Source of the DNA: Sphingomonas sp. RIT328
GTDB lineage: Bacteria; Pseudomonadota; Alphaproteobacteria; Sphingomonadales; Sphingomonadaceae
DNA: 64,000 bases
NCBI RefSeq assembly: GCF_000632225.1
Contig: NZ_JFYV01000009.1
Coordinates: forward strand, 34,257-98,256
Direction: 5' to 3'
Shown here: piece after piece, positions 27,306-36,853 of the stretch
How positions within the stretch are numbered: position 1 is the stretch's first letter
Layout: each line of letters starts with the position of its first letter
Made by a program: the position numbers and the translations under genes
Notes under the pieces: generated by a model
Databases searched by the model: none
What the model was told of the DNA's origin: nothing
The model's input: the letters and a program-made list of their open reading frames with translations, nothing else

Positions 27306-28655
27306 TCACGCCGCCACCGGGCGCGGCCGCCGCATCGGCGTCTGCCCCGCTTCCGCGCGCCGCCGCGACAGATAGGAATCGAGGCCGATCTGCGCCCCGA
27401 TCAGCATGTAGACGAAGGGCTGGAAGGCGATGGCGATGAACGCCGCGCCGAGCAGATAGACGAGATGCGCGGTCTGCAACGCCGCCGCCAGCGGCCCCGC
27501 CCAGCCGAACTCGCCCGCCGGATCGCGGTAGCGGCGGCGCAGCACCTCCATCCGGACCAGCCCGATCACGCTGATGCTCAGCCACAGCAACAGCCCCGGA
27601 TAACCCTGTTCGCCGAGCATCTCGAAATAGGCGCTGTGATAGCCGCGCGCCTTGTCGGTGATCGCCTGGTCGGTGATGCCGGGGTCGGCGCCGCTGCCGT
27701 CGGTCTTGCGGATCTCGTAGCGGATATGGTTGCCGCGATAGGCGTCGAAGCCGCCGCCGAACGGGTGGGTCTTGGCATAGTCGATCGTCCACTGCCACAC
27801 CGCGATCCGGGTCGAGGCGGATTCGTCGGCGTCATGGCTCTTGATCGTGCTCATCCGCTGCGTGAAGCTCGCCGGCAGGAACGGCACCGCGAGCAAGCCG
27901 GCGGCGCCGATCATCGCGAGGTAGAGCAGCTTGCGCTGCGTGTTGCGCAACGAGAGCGCCGCGACGAGCAGGATGCAGAGCAGCCCGGTCCGCGTCGACG
28001 TGCCGACCGGGATCAGCAGGCAGGCGAAGACCAGGCACAGGCAAAAGCCCTTCACCTTCCAGTCGGGCGGGAAGATCGTGCCGTGGCGCATGAACCAGAC
28101 GATCAGCGGCACGATTGCCACCGCGACCGTGGAGATGGTGCTGCCCTCGTACAGCCCCGAATTGTTGTTGACCATCAGGTCGAGCTGGCCATAGCCGCCA
28201 CCGCCCGCCGCGGTCTTGATCCCGCCGACGATGATGATCGACGCGGCGGACAGGATCATGAACAGCAGCAGCGCCTCGATGCGCAGCCGCGTCCGCAGCG
28301 TCAGCGGCAGGAAGGCGGCAAAGGCGAGGCATTTCCACACCCAGTCCCATTTGTCCTTGGCGTCGTGTGGGAAATCGGCGCCGGCCGTGGTCGCCCAACA
28401 GTAGAGCAGCAGCAGCACGATCAGCCCCTGCCGCGGCGCGAACCGGCTGTCGCTCTTGTCGTCGATCAGCAGCCAGCCGCCCACCGCCAGCGCCACCGCG
28501 ATCAGCGAGATCGGCACGCTGTTGAGGAGGATATAAGTCAGCCGCTGCGGCGAGACGATGTCGATATAGACATAGGCGAGCACGAGCAGGAACGGCCGCC
28601 GCAACCCCATGCCGAAGATCGCGGCGAGAAAGGCGACGAAGACGAGGTCACGCAC
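27306..28655 (-). CDS. Putative O-glycosylation ligase, exosortase A system-associated (WaaL/O-antigen ligase-like)
   Basis: 449 residues from GTG 28655, chosen because the product then begins VRDLVFVAFLAAIFGMGLRR, the usual start of the exosortase A-associated ligase family; the longer frame adds an Arg-rich head. About ten membrane helices surround a large periplasmic loop (about residues 265-350) with the short motifs expected of Wzy/WaaL enzymes. It would transfer or polymerize lipid-linked glycans in the inner membrane. Its start overlaps the 56-residue ORF by 8 bases. The matching glycosyltransferase diverges just upstream. No exosortase gene is in the window. Confidence 0.85.
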   Translation of the reverse strand: MRDLVFVAFLAAIFGMGLRRPFLLVLAYVYIDIVSPQRLTYILLNSVPISLIAVALAVGGWLLIDDKSDSRFAPRQGLIVLLLLYCWATTAGADFPHDAKDKWDWVWKCLAFAAFLPLTLRTRLRIEALLLFMILSAASIIIVGGIKTAAGGGGYGQLDLMVNNNSGLYEGSTISTVAVAIVPLIVWFMRHGTIFPPDWKVKGFCLCLVFACLLIPVGTSTRTGLLCILLVAALSLRNTQRKLLYLAMIGAAGLLAVPFLPASFTQRMSTIKSHDADESASTRIAVWQWTIDYAKTHPFGGGFDAYRGNHIRYEIRKTDGSGADPGITDQAITDKARGYHSAYFEMLGEQGYPGLLLWLSISVIGLVRMEVLRRRYRDPAGEFGWAGPLAAALQTAHLVYLLGAAFIAIAFQPFVYMLIGAQIGLDSYLSRRRAEAGQTPMRRPRPVAA

Positions 28656-28818
28656 CGGGCGGCAGATCCTGCGGCGGCGGCGGAGTCGCGCCGCGCCCGC
28701 GTGCGCGCCAGTGACGCGGCGCCGGCGATTCCGAATCAAGGTCCGGCCGTTTGAGCAGCAGCCAGGCGGCGAGCAGCATCAGCGCATGGGTGATCGCCAG
28801 CGACAGATTGTCGATCAT
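28648..28818 (-). CDS. Small membrane peptide coupled to the O-ligase gene
   Basis: 56 residues. One hydrophobic helix (about residues 4-21, SLAITHALMLLAAWLLLKR) precedes a Pro/Arg-rich cytoplasmic-type tail. The stop overlaps the GTG start of the O-ligase gene by 8 bases, suggesting translational coupling. The ribosome binding site is weak. I do not recognize the family. It could be a real accessory subunit of the ligase or simply a leader frame. Confidence 0.5.
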   Translation of the reverse strand: MIDNLSLAITHALMLLAAWLLLKRPDLDSESPAPRHWRARGRGATPPPPQDLPPGA

Positions 28819-28937
28819 CGAAGGGCGCCGGTCCGCATGGCCGCAGCCTATGCGGCGCACCGGGTTGATGTCACGTTAAGTCCCGCGCGTCGCCGCGATT
28901 GACGCGTCCTTAAACCCGCGTGGCATAAGGCGTGGCG

Positions 28938-30145
28938 ATGCGCATCCTTCACGTCCTCGATCACGGCCTGCCGCTGCAGAGCGGCTATACCTTCCGCACC
29001 CGCGCGATCCTCAAGGCGCAGGAGGCGCGCGGGTGGCAGGTGGCGGCGGTGACCGGGCCGCGGCAGGGGGCGGTGGCCGATGCGGTCGAGTCGGTCGACG
29101 GGCTGACCTTCCACCGCACGCTGGCGAAGCGCCCGGCGGGGCTGGTCGGCGAGGTGGCGGGGATCGCCGCCTTCGCGCGGCGGATCGCGGCGGCGGTGGA
29201 TGCCTTCCGGCCGGATATCCTGCACGCCCATTCGCCGGTGCTCGGCGCGCTCGCCGCGTTGCGCGTCGCCCGGCAGCGCGGCCTGCCGCTGGTCTATGAG
29301 ATACGCGCCTTTTGGGAGGACGCCGCGGTCGGCAACGGTACCGGGCGCGAGGGCTCGGCACGCTATCGCGCGACGCGGGCGCTCGAAAGCTGGGCGGTGC
29401 AGCGCGCCGATGCGGTGGCGGTGATCTGCGACGGGCTGCGCGACGACCTGATCGCACGCGGCATCGACCGCGAGAAGATCGTCGTCTCGCCCAATGGTGT
29501 CGATCTCGACCTGTTCGGTGAGCCCGCCGCGCGCGACGCCGCGCTCGCCGACAGTCTCGGGCTCGGCGATGCCGAGACGATCGGCTTCATCGGCAGCTTC
29601 TACGATTATGAAGGGCTCGACGATCTGATCGCGGCGATGCCGGCGCTGGTCGCGACACGGCCCAAGGCGCGGCTGCTGCTCGTCGGCGGCGGGCCGATGG
29701 AGGCGGCGCTGCGCGCGCAGGCGGCGGCGTCGCCGGTGGCGGCGGCGATCCGCTTCGTCGGCCGGGTGCCGCATACCGAGGTGGAGCGCTATTATGCGCT
29801 GGTCGACGTGCTCGCCTATCCGCGCAAGGCGATGCGGCTCACCGACCTGGTGACGCCGCTCAAGCCGCTCGAGGCGATGGCGCAGGGCAAGCTGGTCGCG
29901 GCGTCCGACGTCGGCGGGCATCGCGAGCTGATCCGCGACGGCGTCATCGGCACGCTCTTTCCCGCCGACGATCCGGCGGGTATCGCGGCAGCGCTCGCCG
30001 GGCTGCTCGCCGATCGCAGCGGCTGGGCGCGGCGGCGGACGGCGGCGCGCGCCTTCGTCGAACAGGAGCGTAACTGGTCGTCAAACATTGGTCGTTACGA
30101 ACCAATTTACCAGCGGCTGACCATGGCCGCGACAGTGGATGGATC

Positions 30146-30173
<28 letters not shown>
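28938..30173 (+). CDS. Glycosyltransferase, exosortase A system-associated (GT4 family)
   Basis: 411 residues from ATG 28938, with AAGG eight bases upstream; a GTG six bases earlier is also possible. It has two Rossmann domains of the GT-B fold: the N-terminal MRILHVLDHGLPLQSGYTFR is diagnostic of the exosortase A-associated family, and the C-terminal donor site includes GFIGSFYDYEGLDDLI and KPLEAMAQGKLVAAS with the GT4 Glu. It adds a sugar to an exopolysaccharide precursor. Its 3' end overlaps the following gene by 28 bases in another frame. Confidence 0.92.
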
Positions 30174-31024
<851 letters not shown>

Positions 31025-31040
31025 CACCGCGACGAATGTT

Positions 31041-31152
31041 GTCGCGCAGAGGCGCGGGGGGCGCAGAGGTGTGCTGCGGGCGCTTCCTCTCCTCGCCGAT
31101 GCTGCACGGACGCTTCACCCCATTCTCTCTGCGTCCTCTGCGCTTCCGCGTG
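31041..31152. repeat. Inverted repeat of the GCGCAGAGG family
   Basis: One arm at 31041-31070 (GCGCAGAGGCGCGG... GCGCAGAGG) and a matching reverse-complement arm at 31124-31152 (CTCTGCGTCCTCTGCGC...) lie between the Pro-rich protein and the MFS gene. It is the same family as the repeat at 25811-25923. Confidence 0.65.
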
Positions 31153-31257
31153 CATCCCTAACCCGCCCGCCGACCGCGCCCGACCAGTTTAGAGCATCGG
31201 GTATCGTCTTCCCGCCACGCCTCTGCTAGCGTGAGCCGGCAAGGCGAGGGGGTGGCG

Positions 31258-32811
31258 ATGGCCGAGGCGACGGCGGGGGCAGGCGAGCAGCGGGCGTCGC
31301 CTTATGCCTGGTACGTGCTCGGCATCCTGTTCGTCGTCTATGTGCTCAATTTCATCGACCGGCAGGTGATCGCCATTCTCGCCGAGGAGATCAAGCGGGA
31401 CCTGCGGCTCAAGGACGAGGATCTCGGCTTCCTCTACGGCACCGCATTCGGCGTCTTCTACGCGCTGTTCGGCATCCCGCTCGGGCGGCTCGCCGACACC
31501 TGGCATCGGGTGCGGCTGATGACGGTGGGGCTCGCCTTATGGTCGGCGATGACCGCGCTGTCGGGTTTCTCGCGGACCGGGGGCGAGCTTGCCGCGGCGC
31601 GGATCGGTGTCGGGGTCGGCGAGGCCACGGCATCGCCCGCCGCCTATTCGCTGATCTCGGACCATTTCCCCAAACGGCTGCGGGCGACCGCTCTGTCGAT
31701 CTATTCGGCGGGCCTGTACGTCGGTGGCGGCGTGTCGCTGTTCCTCGGCGGGATGGTCGTGCAGAACTGGAACCGCGCCTTTCCGGCCGGCGGCCCGCTC
31801 GGGCTGGTCGGCTGGCAGGCGGCGTTCCTCGTGGTCGGCCTGCCGGGGTTGCTCGTCGCGTTGTGGATCGCGACGCTGCGGGAGCCGGTACGCGGGCTGG
31901 TCGAGGGGCTGCCCGCACCGCCGCCGCATCCCGCGCCGTTTCGCGCCTTCGCCGCCGAGCTGCTCACCATCCTGCCGCCGCTGACGCTGTTGGGCGCGTG
32001 GCAGGGCGGGGCGCGCGCGCTGTTCGTCAATCTCGCCGCGCTGGCCGGGGTGGCGGCGCTGGTGACGCTGCTGATCGCGCTGGGCGAGCCGGCGCCGCAG
32101 TGGATCGCGGTCGGCACCGGCGTCTATGCGGTCTTCTCCTGGGGCAGCGCGCTGCGGCGGCGCGATCCGGCGACCTTTGCGCTGATCGTCGGCACGCCGG
32201 CGTTCGTCTGCACCGTGGTGGCGTACGGGCTGATCGCCTTCCTCGCTTATGCCGCCAATTTCTGGGCCGCGCCCTACGCGCTGCGTGTGCTCGGCGAGAC
32301 GCCGGCGCATGCCGGGCTGTGGCTGGGCAGCAGCGGGGCGCTCGCCGGCTTCCTCGGCGTGACGATCGGCGGGCTGGTCGCCGACCGGCTGCGGCGGCGC
32401 AATCCGGCGGGGCGGCTGATCGTCGTCCTCGCCGGCGCGACGCTGCCGGTGCCGTTCCTGATCGGTGCCTTCACCGCGGGCGACGTGTGGGTGTTCTATC
32501 CCAGCCTGTTCCTCGCCGGGCTGACCGCGAGCGGCGCGCTCGGCGCGGCGGCGGCGACGACGCAGGACCTCGTGCTGCCGCGGATGCGCGGTGCGGCGAC
32601 CGCGACCTTCTTCATCGGCACGACGCTGCTCGGCCTCGCGCTCGGTCCCTATGCGGCAGGGCGGATCTCGACGCTGTCGAGCAGCCTGTCGATCGGAATG
32701 CTGTCGCTGCTCGCCGTCGTGCCGGTGACGGTCGCCTGCGCGGTCGCCGCCTACCGGCTGGTGCCGGCCGCGGAGGCGACGCGCGAGGCGAGGGCGGCGG
32801 CGGTGGAATGA
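31258..32811 (+). CDS. MFS transporter (spinster/Sns-like)
   Basis: 517 residues from ATG 31258, preferred because GAGGGGG lies 7 bases upstream; a GTG at 31231 is also in frame. Twelve membrane helices are expected. The MFS loop motif appears as GIPLGRLADTWHR after helix 2, and the N-terminal YAWYVLGILFVVYVLNFIDRQV is typical of the spinster-like subgroup in sphingomonads. It would be a secondary transporter in the inner membrane, with the substrate not predictable. The downstream gene converges with only 16 bases between them. Confidence 0.9.
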   Translation: MAEATAGAGEQRASPYAWYVLGILFVVYVLNFIDRQVIAILAEEIKRDLRLKDEDLGFLYGTAFGVFYALFGIPLGRLADTWHRVRLMTVGLALWSAMTALSGFSRTGGELAAARIGVGVGEATASPAAYSLISDHFPKRLRATALSIYSAGLYVGGGVSLFLGGMVVQNWNRAFPAGGPLGLVGWQAAFLVVGLPGLLVALWIATLREPVRGLVEGLPAPPPHPAPFRAFAAELLTILPPLTLLGAWQGGARALFVNLAALAGVAALVTLLIALGEPAPQWIAVGTGVYAVFSWGSALRRRDPATFALIVGTPAFVCTVVAYGLIAFLAYAANFWAAPYALRVLGETPAHAGLWLGSSGALAGFLGVTIGGLVADRLRRRNPAGRLIVVLAGATLPVPFLIGAFTAGDVWVFYPSLFLAGLTASGALGAAAATTQDLVLPRMRGAATATFFIGTTLLGLALGPYAAGRISTLSSSLSIGMLSLLAVVPVTVACAVAAYRLVPAAEATREARAAAVE

Positions 32812-32827
32812 CCCGCCGCCGCGTCGA

Positions 32828-33364
32828 TCAGGCGGCGGTGAAGACGCCGCAGGCGATACGGCCGCCGCTGTTGCCCGACGGATCGGTCATCAGATCGTCG
32901 GCGCCGGCATGGATGACGATCGCGGCGCCATCCGCGTCGAGCAGCCCCGCCATGGTCGCGCCCGGCACCGTCACGCCGAGCGTGCCGCGGCCGTCGGTGC
33001 CGACGATCAGATTGGGCAGGTCACCCTCATGCGGCCCCTGCGGGTTCATGCTGCCGTGCTTTGCCGACGTCGGGTTCCAATGGCCGCCCGCGGTGGTGAA
33101 GTCGGGCGCGTCGCAGCGGCCGGTGGTGTGGATATGCGCGCCATGCGTCCCCGCCGGCAGGCCCTTGACGTCGACCGTGTAGCGCAGCCCGCCGGCCACC
33201 TCGGCAACATTGGCGTGGCCAGCGTCGAGGCCGTTGGCGGTGCGCAGGCTCGCGGTGGCACGGGCGCCGCCCGAGATGGCGCTGCCGACGGCGACCGGGT
33301 CTTTCTGCGCGCAGGCGGCAAGCGCGAGCGACGACAGGCCGGCAAGGACGAGGATAACGCGCAT
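32828..33364 (-). CDS. sodC: Cu/Zn superoxide dismutase lipoprotein
   Basis: 178 residues. A lipoprotein signal ends at Cys18 (LALAACAQ). All metal ligands of the family are visible: His77, His79, His95, His103, His112, Asp115 and His152. The structural disulfide pair is Cys84-Cys172. It removes superoxide in the periplasm, tethered to a membrane. The ATG overlaps the stop of the upstream cyclic phosphodiesterase gene by one base (TGATG), so they are translationally coupled. Confidence 0.94.
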   Translation of the reverse strand: MRVILVLAGLSSLALAACAQKDPVAVGSAISGGARATASLRTANGLDAGHANVAEVAGGLRYTVDVKGLPAGTHGAHIHTTGRCDAPDFTTAGGHWNPTSAKHGSMNPQGPHEGDLPNLIVGTDGRGTLGVTVPGATMAGLLDADGAAIVIHAGADDLMTDPSGNSGGRIACGVFTAA

Positions 33365-33960
33365 CAAGGGTCTCCCGAGGTTTCCGAACGAACCGGCAGG
33401 ACCTGCGGCGGTTCCGCCGGCGGCGCAAGGGGCCAGCGCATCACCGGCTCGTACAGCGCGCCGCCGTGGCCGAGATGGCTCTGGTAGAGGATGAGATGCG
33501 GCAGCACGAAGGCATCGCTGGCGAGCGCGGCGTGGCGCGCCAGCCAGGCATCGATCTCCGGCGCGGCACCGGCGCTGCGCGGCAACCGGGCGAGCGTGAC
33601 GTGCGGCAGATAGGCGCGCCGCTCGGGCGCGAGGCCGGCGCGCGTGCACGCCTGTTCGACCTTGCGGGCGAGGTGGTGCAGCGCCGCGGTCGGGGCGAGC
33701 CCCGCCCACAAGGTATCGGTTCGCCCCTTGTGCGCGAACTGGCCGACGCTGTGCAGCCGGACGCAGGGCGCCGGCGCATAGAGCGCGGCGAGCGCCGCGG
33801 CGACATCCTCCGCCTGCGGCCGGTCGACATCGCCGAGGAAGCGCAACGTGCAGTGCAATTGCGCATCGTCCTGCCAGCGCGCGGCGGGTACGCCGTCCAT
33901 CGCGTCGAGCAGCGAATCGTGGATCGCGGCGGGCGGGCGGAGCGCGACGAACAGACGCAT
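33364..33960 (-). CDS. thpR: RNA 2',3'-cyclic phosphodiesterase (ThpR/LigT)
   Basis: 198 residues with the two HxTx motifs of the 2H phosphoesterase fold: HCTL (His36) and HVTL (His120). These enzymes open 2',3'-cyclic phosphates or join tRNA half-molecules in vitro; the physiological role is not well known. ATG 33960 is chosen because MRLFVALRPP is the conserved family start. It is the first of a two-gene run with sodC, an unusual partner with no obvious functional link. Confidence 0.92.
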   Translation of the reverse strand: MRLFVALRPPAAIHDSLLDAMDGVPAARWQDDAQLHCTLRFLGDVDRPQAEDVAAALAALYAPAPCVRLHSVGQFAHKGRTDTLWAGLAPTAALHHLARKVEQACTRAGLAPERRAYLPHVTLARLPRSAGAAPEIDAWLARHAALASDAFVLPHLILYQSHLGHGGALYEPVMRWPLAPPAEPPQVLPVRSETSGDP

Positions 33961-34094
33961 GGCGAGGGTAACGCCTCTTTGTAAAGTTCTGTTGCTTTGG
34001 AACCGGGACTTAGCCGGTTTCGCTTGAAATGGGACCACGGCAGGCCGATATTTCGGTCATCCGGCATGTGGTCGGTAAAGGAGTTTTGGATACC

Positions 34095-34847
34095 ATGGCT
34101 AACTGGTCTGACCCCCGGCCGAGCGCCGCGCCGTTCGGGGCCACGCGCACCGACACAGCGCGCAGCGGTGCCTATGACGCGGGTCTGCGCTCGTACATGC
34201 TGTCGGTCTATAATTACATGGGCTCGGGCGTGCTGCTGACGGGCATCGTCGCGCTGCTGTTCGCCTGGGGCGGGGCCTCGTCGCCCGCGGCCCAGGTGTT
34301 CATGGGCGGCGGCTTGCTGCGCTACGTGCTGATGTTCGCGCCGCTCGGCGTCGTCTTCGCGATGAGCTTCGGGCAGGGGCGGATGCAGACCTCGACGCTG
34401 CAGATGCTGTTCTGGGCGTTTGCGGTGCTGATGGGCCTGTCGCTGTCGACGATCTTCCTCGTCTATAGCGGGACGTCGATCGCCGGTGCGTTCTTCTCGA
34501 CCGCGGCGGGCTTCGCCGGTCTCAGCCTCTATGGCTATACGACCAAGAAGGATCTGTCGGCATTCGGCACCTTCCTGATCATCGGCCTCGTTGGCGTGAT
34601 CGTCGCCAGCCTGATCAACCTGTTCCTTCAGTCGAGCGTGCTCAATCTGGTGATCAGCATCGTCGGCGTGCTGCTGTTCGCGGGCCTCACCGCTTACGAT
34701 ACGCAGCGCACCAAGAGCCTGTATTTCCAGGTCGCGGGCACCAACATGGTCGGCAAGGCCGTGGTCATGTCGGCGCTGTCGCTCTACCTCGACTTCATCA
34801 ACATGTTCCTCTTCGTGCTGCGTCTCTTCGGTTCGCAGCGCAACTGA
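34095..34847 (+). CDS. Bax inhibitor-1 / YccA family membrane protein
   Basis: 250 residues from ATG 34095, preceded by AAAGGAG. Seven membrane helices occupy about residues 40-240 with the family's late segment LTAYDTQRTK, whose Asp is conserved in the pH-sensing pair. Bacterial members such as YccA modulate the FtsH protease, and others act as proton-sensitive calcium leaks. Upstream, CTTG (about 34023) and CCGATAT (about 34046) resemble a heat-shock sigma promoter, a weak call. A rho-independent terminator follows. Confidence 0.92.
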   Translation: MANWSDPRPSAAPFGATRTDTARSGAYDAGLRSYMLSVYNYMGSGVLLTGIVALLFAWGGASSPAAQVFMGGGLLRYVLMFAPLGVVFAMSFGQGRMQTSTLQMLFWAFAVLMGLSLSTIFLVYSGTSIAGAFFSTAAGFAGLSLYGYTTKKDLSAFGTFLIIGLVGVIVASLINLFLQSSVLNLVISIVGVLLFAGLTAYDTQRTKSLYFQVAGTNMVGKAVVMSALSLYLDFINMFLFVLRLFGSQRN

Positions 34848-34876
34848 TCCGACCGGACCTCCGTCTGGTTCAACGA

Positions 34877-34905
34877 GCCCGGTGGCCACGGCCGCCGGGC
34901 TTTTT
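34877..34905 (+). terminator. Rho-independent terminator after the Bax inhibitor-1 gene
   Basis: GCCCGG...CCGGGC forms a GC-rich stem immediately followed by TTTTT (34901-34905), 30 bases after the stop codon. This is a standard intrinsic terminator. Confidence 0.85.
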
Positions 34906-34924
34906 CGTGTGAAGGAATAGGCCG

Positions 34925-35704
34925 ATGCGCCTCTCGATCGACGTCGCGCTCGATTACGCCATCCTCGGCCCGCCGAGCGACGTGCTGTTGCAGATCGAGG
35001 CGGCGGCGATGCCCGACCAGCGGATCGTCTCCGAATCGCTGACCGTGTGGAGCGACACGCCGGTGGTGGCGGCGCGCGGCGAGGAGGGGATCGGCCAGCG
35101 CTGCTGGATCCGCGCCGACGGCTGGCTCAAGGCGCATTATCGGGCGGAGGTCGAGGTGACGCGCGCGCCGGTCGATCTCGCCAGCCTGCCGGCGACGCCG
35201 GCGCGCGCGCTCGACGGCGCGCTCATCCCCTATCTGCTGCCGAGCCGCTATTGCCAGTCGGACCGGCTCGAAGGATTCGTCCGCCGTCGCTTCGGCGGCA
35301 TGGGCGGCGGCGCGCTTGCCACGGCGCTCGCCGACTGGGTGGCGGAGTCGCTCGACTATCGCGCCAATACCAGCAGCGGCGAGACGACCGCGATCGATAC
35401 CTTCGCCAGCCGGTCGGGCGTCTGCCGGGATTACGCGCATCTGCTCGTCGCCTTGGCGCGGGCGGGCGAGATCCCGGCCCGCTGCGTCGCCGCCTACGCA
35501 CCCGGCGTCGATCCGCCGGACTTCCATGCGGTCGCCGAACTGTGGCTCGACGGCGCGTGGCGGCTCGTCGATGCGACGCGGATGGCGCCCGCCGAGACGA
35601 TCGCGCGCGTCTGCGTCGGACGCGACGCGACCGACATCGCCTTCATGACGGTGTTCGGCATCGCGCAGTTCGTCAATCAGACGGTCCGGGTCACCGCGGC
35701 GTGA
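34925..35704 (+). CDS. Transglutaminase-like cysteine protease family protein
   Basis: 259 residues, no signal peptide. The N-terminal ~100 residues form a beta domain found in this family (Bact_transglu_N type), followed by the transglutaminase core with the triad Cys167 (GVCRDYAHL), His201 (DFHAVAEL) and Asp216 (LVDATR). Cytoplasmic bacterial members are probably proteases or peptide-modifying enzymes with unknown targets. The start ATG 34925 has a GAAGGAA just upstream. It lies 19 bases after the terminator. Confidence 0.9.
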   Translation: MRLSIDVALDYAILGPPSDVLLQIEAAAMPDQRIVSESLTVWSDTPVVAARGEEGIGQRCWIRADGWLKAHYRAEVEVTRAPVDLASLPATPARALDGALIPYLLPSRYCQSDRLEGFVRRRFGGMGGGALATALADWVAESLDYRANTSSGETTAIDTFASRSGVCRDYAHLLVALARAGEIPARCVAAYAPGVDPPDFHAVAELWLDGAWRLVDATRMAPAETIARVCVGRDATDIAFMTVFGIAQFVNQTVRVTAA

Positions 35705-35714
35705 CTGACCGGCA

Positions 35715-35740
35715 GGAACGGAACGGCGCGGGCGAACGTT
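35715..35740 (+). promoter_or_regulatory. EcfG-type general stress promoter
   Basis: GGAAC at 35715-35719 and CGTT at 35737-35740 are separated by exactly 17 bases, a full match to the alphaproteobacterial EcfG consensus. It is 31 bases upstream of the ATG of the small acidic protein, leaving room for a short leader with an AGGAGG ribosome binding site (35757-35762). Confidence 0.7.
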
Positions 35741-35770
35741 GCTGGTTGGTAAACTCAGGAGGGTGTCATC

Positions 35771-36040
35771 ATGACCGGAATTGACGAAAAGGCTCTCGAC
35801 AGCCTGTCGGTCGCGCCGAACGCCAGCAACCAGGAGCGTGACCCGCGCCAGGATGCCGGCCAGGACAAGTCGATCAACAAGCGGCTCGAGAAGAACCCAG
35901 ACAGCGCCGACGCCCGGCTCGATGCCGGTCTCGACGAATCGATGGATGCGAGCGATCCGCCCTCGATGACGCAGCCCGGTCACGATCGTGAGCCGGCGCC
36001 TTCGTCGGGCTTCGACGAAGAGGCCGAGCGCAACCGGTAA
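35771..36040 (+). CDS. Small, acidic, probably disordered protein (stress-induced?)
   Basis: 89 residues, strongly hydrophilic and rich in Asp, Glu, Ser, Pro and Arg, with no hydrophobic core, Cys or Trp. It is therefore likely to be largely unstructured. The start has a strong AGGAGG eight bases upstream. A perfect EcfG-type promoter lies upstream and an intrinsic-type hairpin follows, so this is a complete single-gene unit. Short hydrophilic proteins of this kind are common in alphaproteobacterial general stress regulons. I do not recognize a named family. Confidence 0.8.
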   Translation: MTGIDEKALDSLSVAPNASNQERDPRQDAGQDKSINKRLEKNPDSADARLDAGLDESMDASDPPSMTQPGHDREPAPSSGFDEEAERNR

Positions 36041-36064
36041 CGCACGCACCGATCGGATTGGATA

Positions 36065-36096
36065 AAGACGGCGGCTCCGCGAGGGGCCGCCGTCTT
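36065..36096 (+). terminator. Strong hairpin terminator after the small acidic gene
   Basis: An 11-bp perfect stem (AAGACGGCGGC / GCCGCCGTCTT) with a 10-base loop begins 25 bases past the stop codon. The T-run is short (CTTGCT). Confidence 0.8.
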
Positions 36097-36218
36097 GCTA
36101 TGGGCGATCCGGCTATCCTGCGACGTTTGCGACCAAAATCACTCCGCTCGTCGCAATCTATGTTGCGCCGCAGCAGCTTTCATGATGCTTTTGTGACGCG
36201 GGGCGTCCCACGTTCAGG

Positions 36219-36836
36219 ATGTTGTTAACCAACATGAGCGAGGATCGTGCCGACTTCTCTGGCGGGTGGGGTGACGACATGGGTGCCAAGAACAGACCGG
36301 CGGAAGGCGCGATGACGCTGGCCGAAATGAAGGAATTCGCGAGCTTCCCCAGCTCGACGCAGCGCTATATCCGGCGCAGCCTCGATATCGGGCTCGATCG
36401 CGACGACGCCATGGTCCGCTGGTCGCGCGACGTGGTCGAGGCGGCGAGCATCCGCGCGCAGGCGCGGCTGTATCGGGCACTCCCCGATCTGCGGCTGCTG
36501 GTGCCGGATGACGCCGATCTCGCCGCGGTCGAGCCGTTCCTCGCGCCGCTGGTGACGTTGGTCGGCTTCGATCTGGGGCAGGGGCGGCTGACCAGCTTTT
36601 CCGCGTTCCGCTTCCTCTACGAGCGGCTGATCGGCGCGGCGGCGCGGCCGTGGCTGCCGAGCGCCTTCTGCGCCGCGGCGGCGCTGCCGCACCTTCACCC
36701 GGAGCTGCGCCGCAAGCTGCTCCAGTCGATCAGCGAAGCGGCGGCGACCGCCTCGGGCTGGTCGAACCGCAAGCCGGCGTTCTTCCCGCACTGGGTCGAG
36801 AAGGTCGACACGGGATCGGCCGCCGCGCCGCACTGA
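36219..36836 (+). CDS. Conserved-looking protein of unknown function
   Basis: 205 residues from ATG 36219; ATGs at 36234 and 36279 are alternatives, and none has a strong ribosome binding site. It has no signal peptide and no clear membrane helix. A helical N-terminal half has features such as MTLAEMKEFASFPSSTQRYIR, followed by a moderately hydrophobic helical region (LVTLVGFDLGQGRLTSFSAF). I see no catalytic motif I can name. The codon and base use match the neighbours, which supports a real gene. It stands alone and converges with the extensin-like gene. Confidence 0.7.
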   Translation: MLLTNMSEDRADFSGGWGDDMGAKNRPAEGAMTLAEMKEFASFPSSTQRYIRRSLDIGLDRDDAMVRWSRDVVEAASIRAQARLYRALPDLRLLVPDDADLAAVEPFLAPLVTLVGFDLGQGRLTSFSAFRFLYERLIGAAARPWLPSAFCAAAALPHLHPELRRKLLQSISEAAATASGWSNRKPAFFPHWVEKVDTGSAAAPH

Positions 36837-36853
36837 TCACGCCGGCGGCGGCG

